A stretch of 64,000 bases of DNA from Lentzea cavernae (GCF_014653695.1 NZ_BNAR01000002.1:682001-746000); one strand, 5' to 3'. Positions 7,043 to 19,462 are shown, counted from the first letter of the stretch. Notes: generated by a model from the letters alone, not told the origin. Numbers and translations: made by a program.

Positions 7043-8380
7043 ATGCGTTCATTCCGCTCACGCCTCGGTGCCGCCGGCCTAGCGCTGGCCGCCGCCGCGG
7101 CGACATTGACAGTCATGGCGCCTGCCGCGCAGGCCGCCTACCCCGCCGGGTTCAAGAGCGTCGGCTACATGCCGTCCTGGGCCGGCAACGTCAGCTCGCT
7201 TCCCTACAACAAGCTCACGCACATCAACTACTCGTTCGTGCTGCCGAACTCCAACGGCACGCTCCAGGGCCTGCCGGACCCCGGCAAGCTGCAGCAGCTG
7301 GTGAGCCTCGGCCACCAGAACGGCGTCAAGGTCTCGATCGCGGTCGGCGGCTGGAACGACGGCAACGACGACAACTTCGAGATCCTCGCGGCCAGCGCCA
7401 ACGGCCGCACGACGTTCGTCAACGCACTGATCAACCTCGTCAACCAGTACAACCTCGACGGCGTCGACATGGACTGGGAGTACCCGGATCCGGGCGTCGA
7501 GGGCGACAACTACACGCTGCTGATGCGCCAGCTGGGCGACCAGCTGCACAGCCGCGGCAAGCTGCTCACCGCCGCGGTGGTGAGCGAGGGCGGCACGGCG
7601 AACGGCGTGCAGCCCGCGGTGTTCGGCATCGTCGACTGGCTCAACATCATGGCCTACGACGGTGGCAGCCCGCACGCGAACTACGACTGGTCGATCGCGT
7701 CGGTCAACTTCTGGAAGAACCGCGGACTGCCGGCCAGCAAGGCCGTTCTCGGTGTGCCGTTCTACAGCCGGCCGACGTACATCTCCTACCGCGACCTCGT
7801 CGCGCAGGACCCGGCCAACGCCAACCGCGACAGCTACAACGGCAACTCCTACAACGGTCTTCCGACGATCCGTCGCAAGACGCAGTGGGCGCTGGCCAAC
7901 GCGGGCGGCATCATGAACTGGGAGCTCTCCCAGGACACGACCGGCAGCACCAGCCTGCTCAACGCCATCTGGGAGACCGCCGGCAACGGCAACCCCCAGC
8001 CTCCGACCGGCGGCACCATCACCGGTTTCGGCGGCAAGTGCGTCGACGTGGCCGCGGCGAACTCCGCCAACGGCTCCGCGGTGCAGCTCTACGCGTGCAA
8101 CGGCACCAACGCACAGCAGTGGACCCGCAACGGCAACACGTTGCGCGCCTTGGGCAAGTGCCTCGACGCGTCCGGCACCGCCAACGGCGCCGTGACGCAG
8201 CTGTGGGACTGCACGGGTTCGGGCAACCAGCAGTGGACCGCGGAGGCCAACGGCCAGCTCCGCAACGCGGCGTCAGGACGTTGTCTCGACGCCACCGGCA
8301 ACAGTTCCGCCGACGGCACCAGGCTCCAGCTCTGGGACTGCGCCGGAACCGCCAACCAGCGGTGGACCATCAACGCCTGA
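7043..8380 (+). CDS. Secreted GH18 chitinase with C-terminal ricin-type lectin
   Basis: 445 residues. A signal peptide (about 1-33, RSRLG start, ending AAQA-AYPA) precedes a GH18 barrel (about 40-310) with the catalytic DGVDMDWE signature; the last Glu is the acid/base. After a short Pro/Gly linker (NPQPPTGG), a ricin B-type beta-trefoil (CBM13, about 325-445) shows three repeats each with a QLWDC/QLYAC and QQW motif. It hydrolyses chitin outside the cell. A DasR-like site upstream suggests N-acetylglucosamine control. The last 108 bp overlap the convergent SMR gene. Confidence 0.92.
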   Translation: MRSFRSRLGAAGLALAAAAATLTVMAPAAQAAYPAGFKSVGYMPSWAGNVSSLPYNKLTHINYSFVLPNSNGTLQGLPDPGKLQQLVSLGHQNGVKVSIAVGGWNDGNDDNFEILAASANGRTTFVNALINLVNQYNLDGVDMDWEYPDPGVEGDNYTLLMRQLGDQLHSRGKLLTAAVVSEGGTANGVQPAVFGIVDWLNIMAYDGGSPHANYDWSIASVNFWKNRGLPASKAVLGVPFYSRPTYISYRDLVAQDPANANRDSYNGNSYNGLPTIRRKTQWALANAGGIMNWELSQDTTGSTSLLNAIWETAGNGNPQPPTGGTITGFGGKCVDVAAANSANGSAVQLYACNGTNAQQWTRNGNTLRALGKCLDASGTANGAVTQLWDCTGSGNQQWTAEANGQLRNAASGRCLDATGNSSADGTRLQLWDCAGTANQRWTINA

Positions 8381-8671
8381 TTTCAAGAACTTCAGGCCGA
8401 TGACGCAGGCGATGATCCCGGTGAGGAACACGATCTTCCACGCGGAGACCGACTCCTCGCCGGTGATCATCGCCCACGCCACCGTCAGGGCGGCGCCGAT
8501 GCCGACCCACACGGCGTACGCGGTCCCAACGGGAATGCGTTTCATGCCGAAGGAAAGGCCGACCATGCTCAGCGTCGCGGCGATCAGGAAGACCACGTAG
8601 GCCCCCTGGGACAACGCCGTCGCCCACACCGCCTCGAGCACGGCGCTTCCCAGCAACACGGCCCAGTACAT
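8273..8671 (-). CDS. Small multidrug resistance (SMR) transporter subunit, C-terminally extended
   Basis: 132 residues. The first 96 match the four-helix SMR family (membrane Glu in LEAVWATAL, VGTAYAVWVGIGAALTV), a proton-coupled exporter of cationic compounds. A normal SMR protein ends near GLKFLKSG; here the frame continues for about 36 Gly/Val/Pro-rich residues encoded antisense to the chitinase lectin domain. Its start overlaps the stop of the second SMR gene (TGATG), as in two-component SMR pumps such as EbrAB or YkkCD, so a heterodimer is likely. Confidence 0.85.
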   Translation of the reverse strand: MYWAVLLGSAVLEAVWATALSQGAYVVFLIAATLSMVGLSFGMKRIPVGTAYAVWVGIGAALTVAWAMITGEESVSAWKIVFLTGIIACVIGLKFLKSGVDGPPLVGGSGAVPELEPGAVGGTVAGGVETTS

Positions 8672-8985
8672 CAGCTCACCACCTTCAGGCCCGCGACGCA
8701 GCCGATCAACGCGACGAGCAGCAACGCCCTGGCCACACCGAGCTTCTCCTCACCGCGCAGCACCGCGACGAGCACCGTGAGCACGGCTCCCACGCCGACC
8801 CACACCGCATACGCCGTGCCGACGGCGATCCCCTGCATCGCCCACGCGAGCCCGACGAGGCTCACCGTCATCGCCACGGCCCACACCACCACCGGCCACG
8901 GCCGCCGGAACCCGTTCGACGCGGCGAGCGCCGTGGCCCACACCGCCTCCAGCACCCCGGAGGCCACCAGCACAACCCAGTACAT
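8671..8985 (-). CDS. Small multidrug resistance (SMR) transporter subunit
   Basis: 104 residues, normal SMR length, four membrane helices. The essential Glu lies in VLEAVWATAL and the conserved VGTAYAVWVGVGA loop is present. It is the first gene of the SMR pair and is coupled by a one-base overlap to the second. The ATG at 8985 abuts a palindrome (8986-9001), so the mRNA leader is very short or the gene is leaderless. Substrates (quaternary amines, guanidinium-type cations) cannot be told from sequence. Confidence 0.87.
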   Translation of the reverse strand: MYWVVLVASGVLEAVWATALAASNGFRRPWPVVVWAVAMTVSLVGLAWAMQGIAVGTAYAVWVGVGAVLTVLVAVLRGEEKLGVARALLLVALIGCVAGLKVVS

Positions 8986-9001
8986 TGGTACGACCGTACC
9001 A
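8986..9001. promoter_or_regulatory. Palindrome at SMR start, candidate operator
   Basis: TGGTACG-AC-CGTACCA, seven-base arms, lies between the divergent SMR and nucleotidase genes and touches the SMR start codon. The form fits a TetR- or MarR-type repressor site; no such regulator is adjacent. Confidence 0.4.
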
Positions 9002-9025
9002 GAACCGGCGGCTACGATCACCGTC

Positions 9026-9931
9026 GTGGCCCCCAGCCTGGAGAACCTGCTGGTCGTAGGTGTCGCGTCGAGCGCTCTGTTCGACCTGTCCGCGTCCGAC
9101 GCCGTCTTCACCGCCGAGGGCGAACAGGCCTACCGCGCCTACCAGGAAGCCCACCTGGACGACCCGTTCGCACCGGGCGTCGCGTTCCCGTTCCTCCGCC
9201 GTCTGCTGGGCCTCAACGCGCTCGGGCCGTTGGTCGAGGTGATCGTGCTGTCGCGCAACTCCCCCGACACGGGCCTGCGCATCCTCCGCTCCGCCGCGCA
9301 CCACGGCCTCGCGATCACGCGCGCGATCTTCACCGAGGGCCGCGCCCCGCACGAGTTCATGCCCGCGTTGAACATGTCGTTGTTCTTGTCCGCCAACGAG
9401 GACGACGTCCGCAAGGCGACTCTGGCCGGCATGCCCGCGGGCCAGGTGCTCACGTCGTCGTTCCAGGACGACGACGATCCCGCGTTGCGGATCGCGTTCG
9501 ACTTCGACGGGGTGCTGGCCGACGACGCGTCCGAGCGGATCTACCAGAGCGGCGGGCTCGACCAGTTCCAGCGGCACGAGGCCACGAACGTCGTCACGCC
9601 GCTGGATCCCGGGCCGCTGCGGAACTTCCTCGCCGGGATCAACCGGATCCAGCGCCACGCCGAGGATCGCGTGCGGGTGTCGGTGGTGACCGCGCGGTCC
9701 GCGCCCGCGCACGAGCGCGCTGTCAACAGCCTCAAGGCTTGGGGGTTGACCGTGAACGACGCGTTCTTCTTGGGAGGGTTGAAGAAGGGGCCGATTCTGG
9801 ACGTGTTGAAGCCGCACGTCTTCTTCGACGACCAGCGCGGGCACCTGATCTCGACGGTGCCTTGTGTGCACGTGCCGTTCGGGGTGTCGAACGAAGTCGA
9901 TCGGGCTGATCATGGAACCCGAAACGACTGA
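9026..9931 (+). CDS. 5'-nucleotidase (cytosolic type), copy 1
   Basis: 301 residues of the 5'-nucleotidase family related to vertebrate cytosolic NT5C1. Seen are VVGVASSALFDL at the N-terminus, VIVLSRNSPDTG, the HAD-like acidic motif AFDFDGVLADDASERIY (about residues 157-173) and FFDDQRGHL near the C-terminus. It should dephosphorylate nucleoside monophosphates in the cytosol. GTG 9026 is chosen by alignment with the tandem paralogue; no clear ribosome-binding site precedes it. The paralogue starts 23 bp downstream. Confidence 0.85.
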   Translation: MAPSLENLLVVGVASSALFDLSASDAVFTAEGEQAYRAYQEAHLDDPFAPGVAFPFLRRLLGLNALGPLVEVIVLSRNSPDTGLRILRSAAHHGLAITRAIFTEGRAPHEFMPALNMSLFLSANEDDVRKATLAGMPAGQVLTSSFQDDDDPALRIAFDFDGVLADDASERIYQSGGLDQFQRHEATNVVTPLDPGPLRNFLAGINRIQRHAEDRVRVSVVTARSAPAHERAVNSLKAWGLTVNDAFFLGGLKKGPILDVLKPHVFFDDQRGHLISTVPCVHVPFGVSNEVDRADHGTRND

Positions 9932-9954
9932 ACGGCCGCAGGCGATACATCCAC

Positions 9955-10872
9955 ATGGCCTACGAACTCAGTGATCGATTGGTGGTCGGCATCGCGTCTA
10001 GCGCGCTGTTCAACCTCAAGAAGTCCGACACCGTCTTCAAACACGAGGGCCTTGAAGCATACCGAAGACACCAACGACAGAGACGCGACAAGCCTCTGAA
10101 GCCTGGTGTCGCCTTCCCGTTCATCCGCAGGTTGCTCTCACTCAACGACTTGGGCGATGCCCATAACCCGCTGGTCGAGGTCATCGTCCTGTCCCGCAAC
10201 TCACCCGACACCGGTATACGCGTCATGCGTTCAATCGCCCACCACAAGCTCCCGATCTCGAGAGCGATCTTCAAACAGGGGATCTCGCCGTATGACTACA
10301 TGACGGCGCTCAACATGTCGCTGTTCCTGTCCGCGGACAAGAATGACGTGAACAACGCCGTTGCCGCCGGCCTACCGGCAGGACATGTGCTCAAGTCTGC
10401 TTTCAGAGACGACGACGGCGACGAGCTCCGAATCGCCTTCGACTTCGACGGAGTGCTTGCCGACGACGACTCCGAGAAGGTCTACGGCAGCGCCGGCCTT
10501 CCCGCGTTCCAGGAATACGAGACCGCGAACGCGGTCACCCCTCACCACCCAGGCCCTCTGCTCAACTTCATGCTCAACATCAACAAGATCCGGTCCGTCG
10601 AGGAGGCGCGTCGGATGACGGATCTCAACTACGAACTTCGTCTGCGCGTCGCGATCGTCACCGCACGCAATGCTCCCGCACACGAACGTGCGTTGAACAG
10701 CCTCAACGAGTGGGGCATCACGGCGGTGGACGACGCGTTCTTCCTGGGTGGCATCGAGAAGCGCAAGGTGCTGGACGTGCTCAAACCTCACATCTTCTTT
10801 GACGACCAACGACAGCACCTCGTGGACTCGGTGCCGTGCGTACACATCCCGTTCGGGGTGTCGAACGAATGA
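9955..10872 (+). CDS. 5'-nucleotidase (cytosolic type), copy 2
   Basis: 305 residues, clearly homologous throughout to the gene just upstream (same VVGIASSALFNL, LSRNSPDTG, AFDFDGVLADDDSEKVY and FFDDQRQHL motifs) with one short insertion (RMTDLNYELRL). Its third codon positions are visibly less GC-rich than the first copy, so the pair is probably not a recent in-place duplication; one copy may have been acquired. It ends directly against the SseB gene with no intergenic base. Confidence 0.85.
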   Translation: MAYELSDRLVVGIASSALFNLKKSDTVFKHEGLEAYRRHQRQRRDKPLKPGVAFPFIRRLLSLNDLGDAHNPLVEVIVLSRNSPDTGIRVMRSIAHHKLPISRAIFKQGISPYDYMTALNMSLFLSADKNDVNNAVAAGLPAGHVLKSAFRDDDGDELRIAFDFDGVLADDDSEKVYGSAGLPAFQEYETANAVTPHHPGPLLNFMLNINKIRSVEEARRMTDLNYELRLRVAIVTARNAPAHERALNSLNEWGITAVDDAFFLGGIEKRKVLDVLKPHIFFDDQRQHLVDSVPCVHIPFGVSNE

Positions 10873-11619
10873 TCAGGAGCGGTGCCACCACCGCTTCGCC
10901 GGCCGCTCCGGCGCTCGCACCGAGTCCAGCCCCATGCCTTCCAGCCACGTCACGATGTCGGCGTCGGTCGTGGTGTTCACCGAGAACGCCACGACCCGAG
11001 GATCACCGTCGCGGCGCACCACGTCCCCGGCCAGCACGTCCAGCAACGCGTCCGCCGACGGCGACGGCATCGGCTCGTCCACCGCGACGTGCACCATCAG
11101 GTGCACCTCACCGGCATCGGCCAACCGTCCGTCCGACACCCAGACGACCTTGACCGCGGGGAACTCCTCGATCCGCCGCCCCACCGCCTCGCGGAGCGCC
11201 CCGGCCAGCGCGTGCGCGGACGGGCGAGGCAGCAACCGCTCGCCCAACGTGTCCGAGCCGCGTTCCCGCAGCACGCGGTGCAGCAGTGGGACCGGTATGC
11301 CGCCGACGCCTTCCGGCGAGGGGAACCCCATTGTCACGACGTCGGTCAGCTCGTAGACGTCCATCAGCCCCAGGGCGTCGCAGAACACGGAGGCCTCCGC
11401 CTCCGGCATCCACTCGCGGCAACTCTCCTCGCTGGCGAAGCAGGGCAGGTGCGGTCCCGCGCCGAACATCACGGAACCGTTGGCCGCCAACGGGATGAAG
11501 ACCCCGTGGTCGGCGACGGCACCGAGGATCGGGAGGTAGTCGTAGTCGGAGCGGTGCTCGAGAAGCTCGGCGAGTGCCGAGTTCACGACAGTCCCACCTG
11601 GACCGGAAATGTCACCCAT
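10873..11619 (-). CDS. SseB family protein
   Basis: 248 residues. The N-terminal part (GPGGTVVNSALAELLEHRSDYDYLPILGAVADHGVFIPL and a following short acidic-rich alpha/beta region) matches the SseB N-terminal domain, and the C-terminal half (VKVVWVSDGRLADAGEVHLMVHV) the SseB C-terminal domain. In actinobacteria such proteins are cytosolic and of unknown role; they are not linked to type III secretion. ATG 11619 has GGGGGA 5 nt upstream; the TTG one codon earlier is less likely. Confidence 0.7.
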   Translation of the reverse strand: MGDISGPGGTVVNSALAELLEHRSDYDYLPILGAVADHGVFIPLAANGSVMFGAGPHLPCFASEESCREWMPEAEASVFCDALGLMDVYELTDVVTMGFPSPEGVGGIPVPLLHRVLRERGSDTLGERLLPRPSAHALAGALREAVGRRIEEFPAVKVVWVSDGRLADAGEVHLMVHVAVDEPMPSPSADALLDVLAGDVVRRDGDPRVVAFSVNTTTDADIVTWLEGMGLDSVRAPERPAKRWWHRS

Positions 11620-11636
11620 CAAGATCCCCCGGAGAG

Positions 11637-11669
11637 AAAAGGCCCGGCCGTCCGAAGACGACCGGGCCT
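11637..11669 (-). terminator. Rho-independent-type terminator of the carboxylase gene
   Basis: On the minus strand AGGCCCGG and CCGGGCCT pair around an inner GTC/GAC, followed by TTTT. It lies 15 bp after the carboxylase stop codon. Confidence 0.8.
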
Positions 11670-11683
11670 GATCCTAAGGGCCG

Positions 11684-15280
<3,597 letters not shown>

Positions 15281-17117
15281 CGGCCTCGACCTCCGCTCCG
15301 ACCGCCAGCGGGGTCGCGACGACGAGCGCGGGCATCGGCGAGCGCAGGACGCCGCCCTCGTCGCGGGTGACGCGGTGGGTGACGCCGTCGACCTCGACCT
15401 GGTGGACCGGGCCGTGCGTGCCGGTGACGACGCGGAACCGCGTGCCGTTGACGGTGATCTGGCCGACGTGGTGGTCGAACCGCTCGACGTCGACGTCACC
15501 GGTCAGCACGACGTCCGAGTCAGCCGCGGAGACGCCCACGCGGTACTTGGCCGAACCGGTGCGGGCCACGTTCACCACGTACGGCTGGCCGCGCAGGACG
15601 AACTCCAGCTTGCTCGCGCCCTCGTGGTTCGTGCGCGGCTGACCGCCCCGGGCGGACACCAGCAGCTGGGCGCGGTTGAGCTGTTCCTCGTCCTCGTAGA
15701 CCTCGATGCCGGCCGCGGCCAGCGCGATCGCGGAGTGGCGGTGCGAGATCAGGCCGCCCTCGGCGCGGACGCGGTCGATCCACGAGGTGTCGCACGAGCC
15801 GTCGATCACGGCGGGCTCGTCGAGCAGGTCGAGCACGAAGCTCTTGTTGGTCGTGCCGCCCTCGATGATGACGGTCGTCTCGGCCATGGCGCGGCGCAGC
15901 TTGCCCAGCGCCTCGTCGCGGGTGCGGCCGTACGCGATGATCTTCGCGATCATCGAGTCGAAGTCGGCGGGGATCTGCGAGCCCTCGGCCACACCGGTGT
16001 CGACGCGGATGCCGGGACCGGCGGGGAGCTCCAGACGGACGATCGTGCCGGGGCACGGCGCGAAGTCGCGGTCCGGGTCCTCGGCGTTCAGGCGGGCCTC
16101 GACGGCGTGGCCCTGTTCGACGGGCTTGGAGCCCTCCAGCTTGCCGCCACCTGCGACGTGCAGCTGCGCCTTGACCAGGTCGAAGCTCGTGGTGATCTCG
16201 GTGATCGGGTGCTCGACCTGCAGGCGGGTGTTGACCTCGAGGAACGCGAAGAGCTTCTCACCGGGGTGGTAGAGGAACTCGACGGTGCACGCGCCGCGGT
16301 AGCCCACCGCGTTCGCGAGCCGCTCGGCCGAGGACTTCAGCTCGTCGACCTGGTGCGGCTCCAGCACGCACGACGCCGACTCCTCGATGATCTTCTGGTT
16401 GCGCCGCTGCACCGAGCAGTCGCGGACGCCGAGCGCCCACGCCGTGCCCTGGCCGTCGGCGATGACCTGCACCTCGACGTGCCGGGCGCCGGTGACGAGG
16501 CGCTCCAGGAACATCACGCCGGAGCCGAACGCGCGCGCGGCCTCCAGGCTGGTGCGCTCGAAGTTCTCCTCCATCTCGGCGGGAGAGGTGATCTTGCGGA
16601 TGCCCCGGCCGCCACCACCGGCGGTCGCCTTGAGCATCAGCGGGTAGGTGACCTCCTCGGCCACCTTCAGGGCGTGCTCGAGGTTGTCGACGGCGCCGCG
16701 CGACCACGGCGCGACGGGGACGCCGACCTCCTCGGCGATCAGCTTGGAGCCGATCTTGTCACCGAGCTTGCGCATGGCCTCGGCGGACGGGCCGACGAAC
16801 GTGACGCCGACCTTCTCGCACAGCTCGGCGAACTCGGGGATCTCGGCGACGAAGCCCCACCCGACCCACGCGGCGTCGGCCTTCGTCTCGACGAGGGCGG
16901 TCTCCAGCACCTCGAGGTTGAGGTAAGGACGGTCAGCCGCCAGGCCGAGGTTGTAGGCGAGGTCGGCCTCTCTCACGAAGGGCGCCGACTTGTCGACATC
17001 GGTGTACAGGGCGACGGTCTCGATCCGTTCCCCTGACTCGGCGGCGAGCTCACGGACGGCGTGGATCAGCCGCATTGCGGCTTCCCCGCGGTTGACGATC
17101 GCTACACGACTGAACAA

Positions 17118-17384
17118 CGACTTGGCTCCTCGCGGACATGACGACCTCAGCGGCACACGCCGCCCAATCGATGTACACACTCTCGTCTACTACTCGGTAG
17201 CAAAACCGCTAGATCGGAACGAGTTGAGCAGCGTGCTTTGTATGAAACCAACAAGGCGCCAGGTCCCCGGCACAGCTTCACTTGAGTCCGTGTCCCAACT
17301 CACCACCGCGCTCGCTGCCACCGGGACCATCCGATCACAGCGGCGGCAACGAGCGGTAACTCCGCAGTCACCAGGCGGCACAGA
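17118..17384. other. Intergenic region upstream of the carboxylase
   Basis: No protein or RNA gene is supported. It should contain the carboxylase promoter (minus strand). A short imperfect dyad (CTACTACTCGGTAG, 17188-17201) lies about 70-85 bp before the TTG start, but it is too short to call an operator. Confidence 0.4.
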
Positions 17385-17407
17385 CCGGCCGGGACTCCCC
17401 CGGCCGG
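17385..17407 (-). terminator. Hairpin after the LysM gene
   Basis: CCGGCCGGG and CCCGGCCGG form a perfect nine-base stem with a five-base loop, 11 bp after the stop of the LysM gene. No T-run. Confidence 0.55.
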
Positions 17408-17417
17408 CGCACGGGGA

Positions 17418-17909
17418 TCAGGACTGCGGAACCCTGATCACGGCCCCCGGTGTGATCACGTTGGGATTCGTGATGACGTGCGGGTTCGCCCGCACCAGCC
17501 GCGTGTAGAGGTTGCCGGAGCCGTAGAACTGGGTGGCGATCGACCACAACGTGTCGCCGGACTTGATCTCGTACTCCTGGTAGGCCCGGTAGCCGGGCAC
17601 GATCCGAGGCCCGTACACGACCGGCACGATCACCTTGTCGAGCTCGGCGCCGTCCTCCGGCGACACCCAGAACACCTCGACGAAGAGCCGGTCGAGCGCG
17701 AACGAGGCACCCGACACGTCGACCCGCACCTGGAACTGGCCGTGGCCGCCGACCCCGTCACCGGCGGTGAACCCGCCGGTCACCTCGTCGTGGCCCTCGT
17801 GGACCCGGTAGCCGAACTGCGCCTCGAACGCGCCGCCGGCGGTACCGGCGATGTGGACGTGGCTCCCGACCAGACCCTGCGGCCGGGGCTGCTGAACGTC
17901 GATGGACAT
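17418..17909 (-). CDS. Gmad2-like plus LysM domain protein, no signal peptide
   Basis: 163 residues. Residues 12-100 (GLVGSHVHIAGTAGGAFEAQF, then VRVDVSGASFALDRLFVEVFWVSPEDGAE) resemble the Gmad2 immunoglobulin-like domain known from spore-germination lipoproteins. Residues 113-162 are a LysM domain (YEIKSGDTLWSIATQFYGSGNL, ITPGAVIRVP). The start MSIDVQQPRPQ has a GGAGGAAGGGGAAG site just upstream and no secretion signal, unusual for a peptidoglycan-binding LysM protein. It is the last gene of a minus-strand run after the coiled-coil gene, which ends 90 bp upstream. Confidence 0.7.
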   Translation of the reverse strand: MSIDVQQPRPQGLVGSHVHIAGTAGGAFEAQFGYRVHEGHDEVTGGFTAGDGVGGHGQFQVRVDVSGASFALDRLFVEVFWVSPEDGAELDKVIVPVVYGPRIVPGYRAYQEYEIKSGDTLWSIATQFYGSGNLYTRLVRANPHVITNPNVITPGAVIRVPQS

Positions 17910-17999
17910 GTCTTCCCCTTCCTCCGCCCGTAAGTCGCGGGGCGGGAGGGAGGCGTTGCCGGGGTTCACCCCGGTGGCGCAACGGTGGTGGGAGATCGA

Positions 18000-19073
18000 T
18001 TACCAGTCGACGTCGAAGCGCCTCTTGTACTCCTTGTAGCGCTCAGTCTGACGTCGCTCGGAGGTGTCCTGGTCCGGCATGTACTTCTCACCTCGGAAGT
18101 TCTGCGGTCCATGATCTTGGAACGGGTCCCGGCGATAGGTGATCTCACCCGACGCCTCGAAGTGGTAGTGACCGTGGAAGTGGCCGTCGCCCTCCACCAG
18201 CCCGCCGAAGAACACGTCGACGCTCCCGTCGGGGTTGTGCCGCACCACGGCCGTGTCGCGATACTGCACCGGGATCGCCGCGATGCTCAAAGCATCTTCT
18301 TTGATCGCCCTCAGCTCGGTCTTGCGGTCCTTGTAGCGATCGTGCGCCACGATGAACGAACGTTTGGCCGCCTTGTACCCGACACTAAGCCGGTCGTGTT
18401 CGTTCCTGGCCGCCAGGAACGCTTCTCTAGCTCGATCGAAGGCGTCTTTCGCGTTCCGCTGCTGAGTCTGCGCCCGCTCGCGCTCGGCCTTGGCATTGTC
18501 GAAGAGGTTGCGCGCTCGTTGGAACTCGTCTTTGGCGTGTTGGTATGCCGGTCTCGTCCGTTCCCATCCGGCCTTGGCATCACTGCTGACGTCGAGAAGC
18601 CCGCGTCGCTCCGCTTTGCACGCTTCGCGTTCAGCTTTATACCCGTGCCCTTCATCTGCCCACCTCCTCGCCGACGCGCCGTCCCTCGCGTTATGCGCGT
18701 CCGTGGCGCGATCGAAAGCGGCAAGCATGTTCTGGTGAGCGGCGTCCTCCCTGCTCTTCAAGTGGTCGATGCGCGAGCTGTGGCCAGACCGAACACCTTG
18801 ATAGCTTTCCCAAGCCGCCTGCTGCACGTCCCGTGCGACCTGCATCGCCTCGTACGCCCGGTTCATGGCCTCGCGCAGCGCTGCCTGTCGATCCCAGGCC
18901 TCCTGCTGGGCTTTGTTGGCCGTTTCTCTCAAGGAGTGCATGCGGTTCATCGCCTCCTTGGCCTGTTCCCGACGTTGCCAGGCGGCGTCCTGGTCCTGGC
19001 GCGCGGACTCCCTGTGCTCCCCTGCCTGGTCAAGTGCAGCCTTCAGACGGTCCAGCTCAGCGTCACGAGGCAT
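18000..19073 (-). CDS. Coiled-coil protein of unknown function, atypical composition
   Basis: 357 residues, not recognised. Residues 1-270 are almost continuous charged helix rich in Ala, Arg, Glu and Gln (AALDQAGEHRESARQDQDAAWQ type repeats), predicted coiled coil, with no signal or membrane segment. Residues 275-357 look globular (RHNPDGSVDVFFGGLVEGDGHFHGHYHFEASGEI is a His/Gly-rich beta stretch). The gene is less GC-rich than its neighbours and lies just downstream of the tRNA-Tyr 3' end, a common insertion position, so acquisition is possible. ATG 19073 is chosen because the upstream codons are Arg-rich and lie in the tRNA spacer. Confidence 0.65.
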   Translation of the reverse strand: MPRDAELDRLKAALDQAGEHRESARQDQDAAWQRREQAKEAMNRMHSLRETANKAQQEAWDRQAALREAMNRAYEAMQVARDVQQAAWESYQGVRSGHSSRIDHLKSREDAAHQNMLAAFDRATDAHNARDGASARRWADEGHGYKAEREACKAERRGLLDVSSDAKAGWERTRPAYQHAKDEFQRARNLFDNAKAERERAQTQQRNAKDAFDRAREAFLAARNEHDRLSVGYKAAKRSFIVAHDRYKDRKTELRAIKEDALSIAAIPVQYRDTAVVRHNPDGSVDVFFGGLVEGDGHFHGHYHFEASGEITYRRDPFQDHGPQNFRGEKYMPDQDTSERRQTERYKEYKRRFDVDW

Positions 19074-19158
19074 GTTCGCCACTCGATTCGATCGATCTCG
19101 ACATCTGCTGCACCTACGTCGCGGCACGACACAGCCGCGTTAGCGCTATTGGAAGACG

Positions 19159-19240
19159 TGGTGGAGGTCGGAGTCGAACCGACTCTGCGCGAGGGCTCCC
19201 GTTTTACAGACGGGCGGGGCTCCACAGCCCCTTCTCCACC
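19159..19240 (-). tRNA. tRNA-Tyr (GTA anticodon)
   Basis: Minus strand folds into a cloverleaf: acceptor GGTGGAG/CTCCACC, D stem GGGG/CCCC, anticodon stem CCCGT/ACGGG with loop CTGTAAA (anticodon GTA), a long variable arm as expected for bacterial tRNA-Tyr, T stem GTCGG/CCGAC with TTCGACT loop, discriminator A. CCA is not encoded. Confidence 0.95.
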
Positions 19241-19267
19241 ATTGTTCGAACACATTTCAAGCGCACG

Positions 19268-19305
19268 AAAAAGCCGCCCTGACCCGTGTGCACGGGCGGG
19301 CGGCT
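19268..19305 (-). terminator. Strong intrinsic terminator upstream of tRNA-Tyr
   Basis: On the minus strand AGCCGCCC/GGGCGGCT plus an inner CCCGTG/CACGGG form a long stem followed by TTTTT. It lies 5' of the tRNA, and no minus-strand protein gene ends before it, so it may end a small RNA or protect the tRNA promoter from antisense transcription of the neighbouring regulator gene. Confidence 0.75.
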
Positions 19306-19462
19306 CTCCGCGTCGACGAGGCCTTACGGCGTCACGACGGAGAGCCTGAGCTGGGCGGATAGCTGCGCATGGGCCCACCTTCCCGCATCCCGCCGGGCCT
19401 CGCCAGCCATTTACCGGGGCATTCACGAGAAACGGGGCCGGGCGCCCGAGCGATACCCGGAC

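Noticed and set aside
19159-19240. Attachment site of an integrated element at tRNA-Tyr
   Set aside because: No integrase and no second copy of the tRNA end was found by eye; only noted as a possibility for the neighbouring gene.
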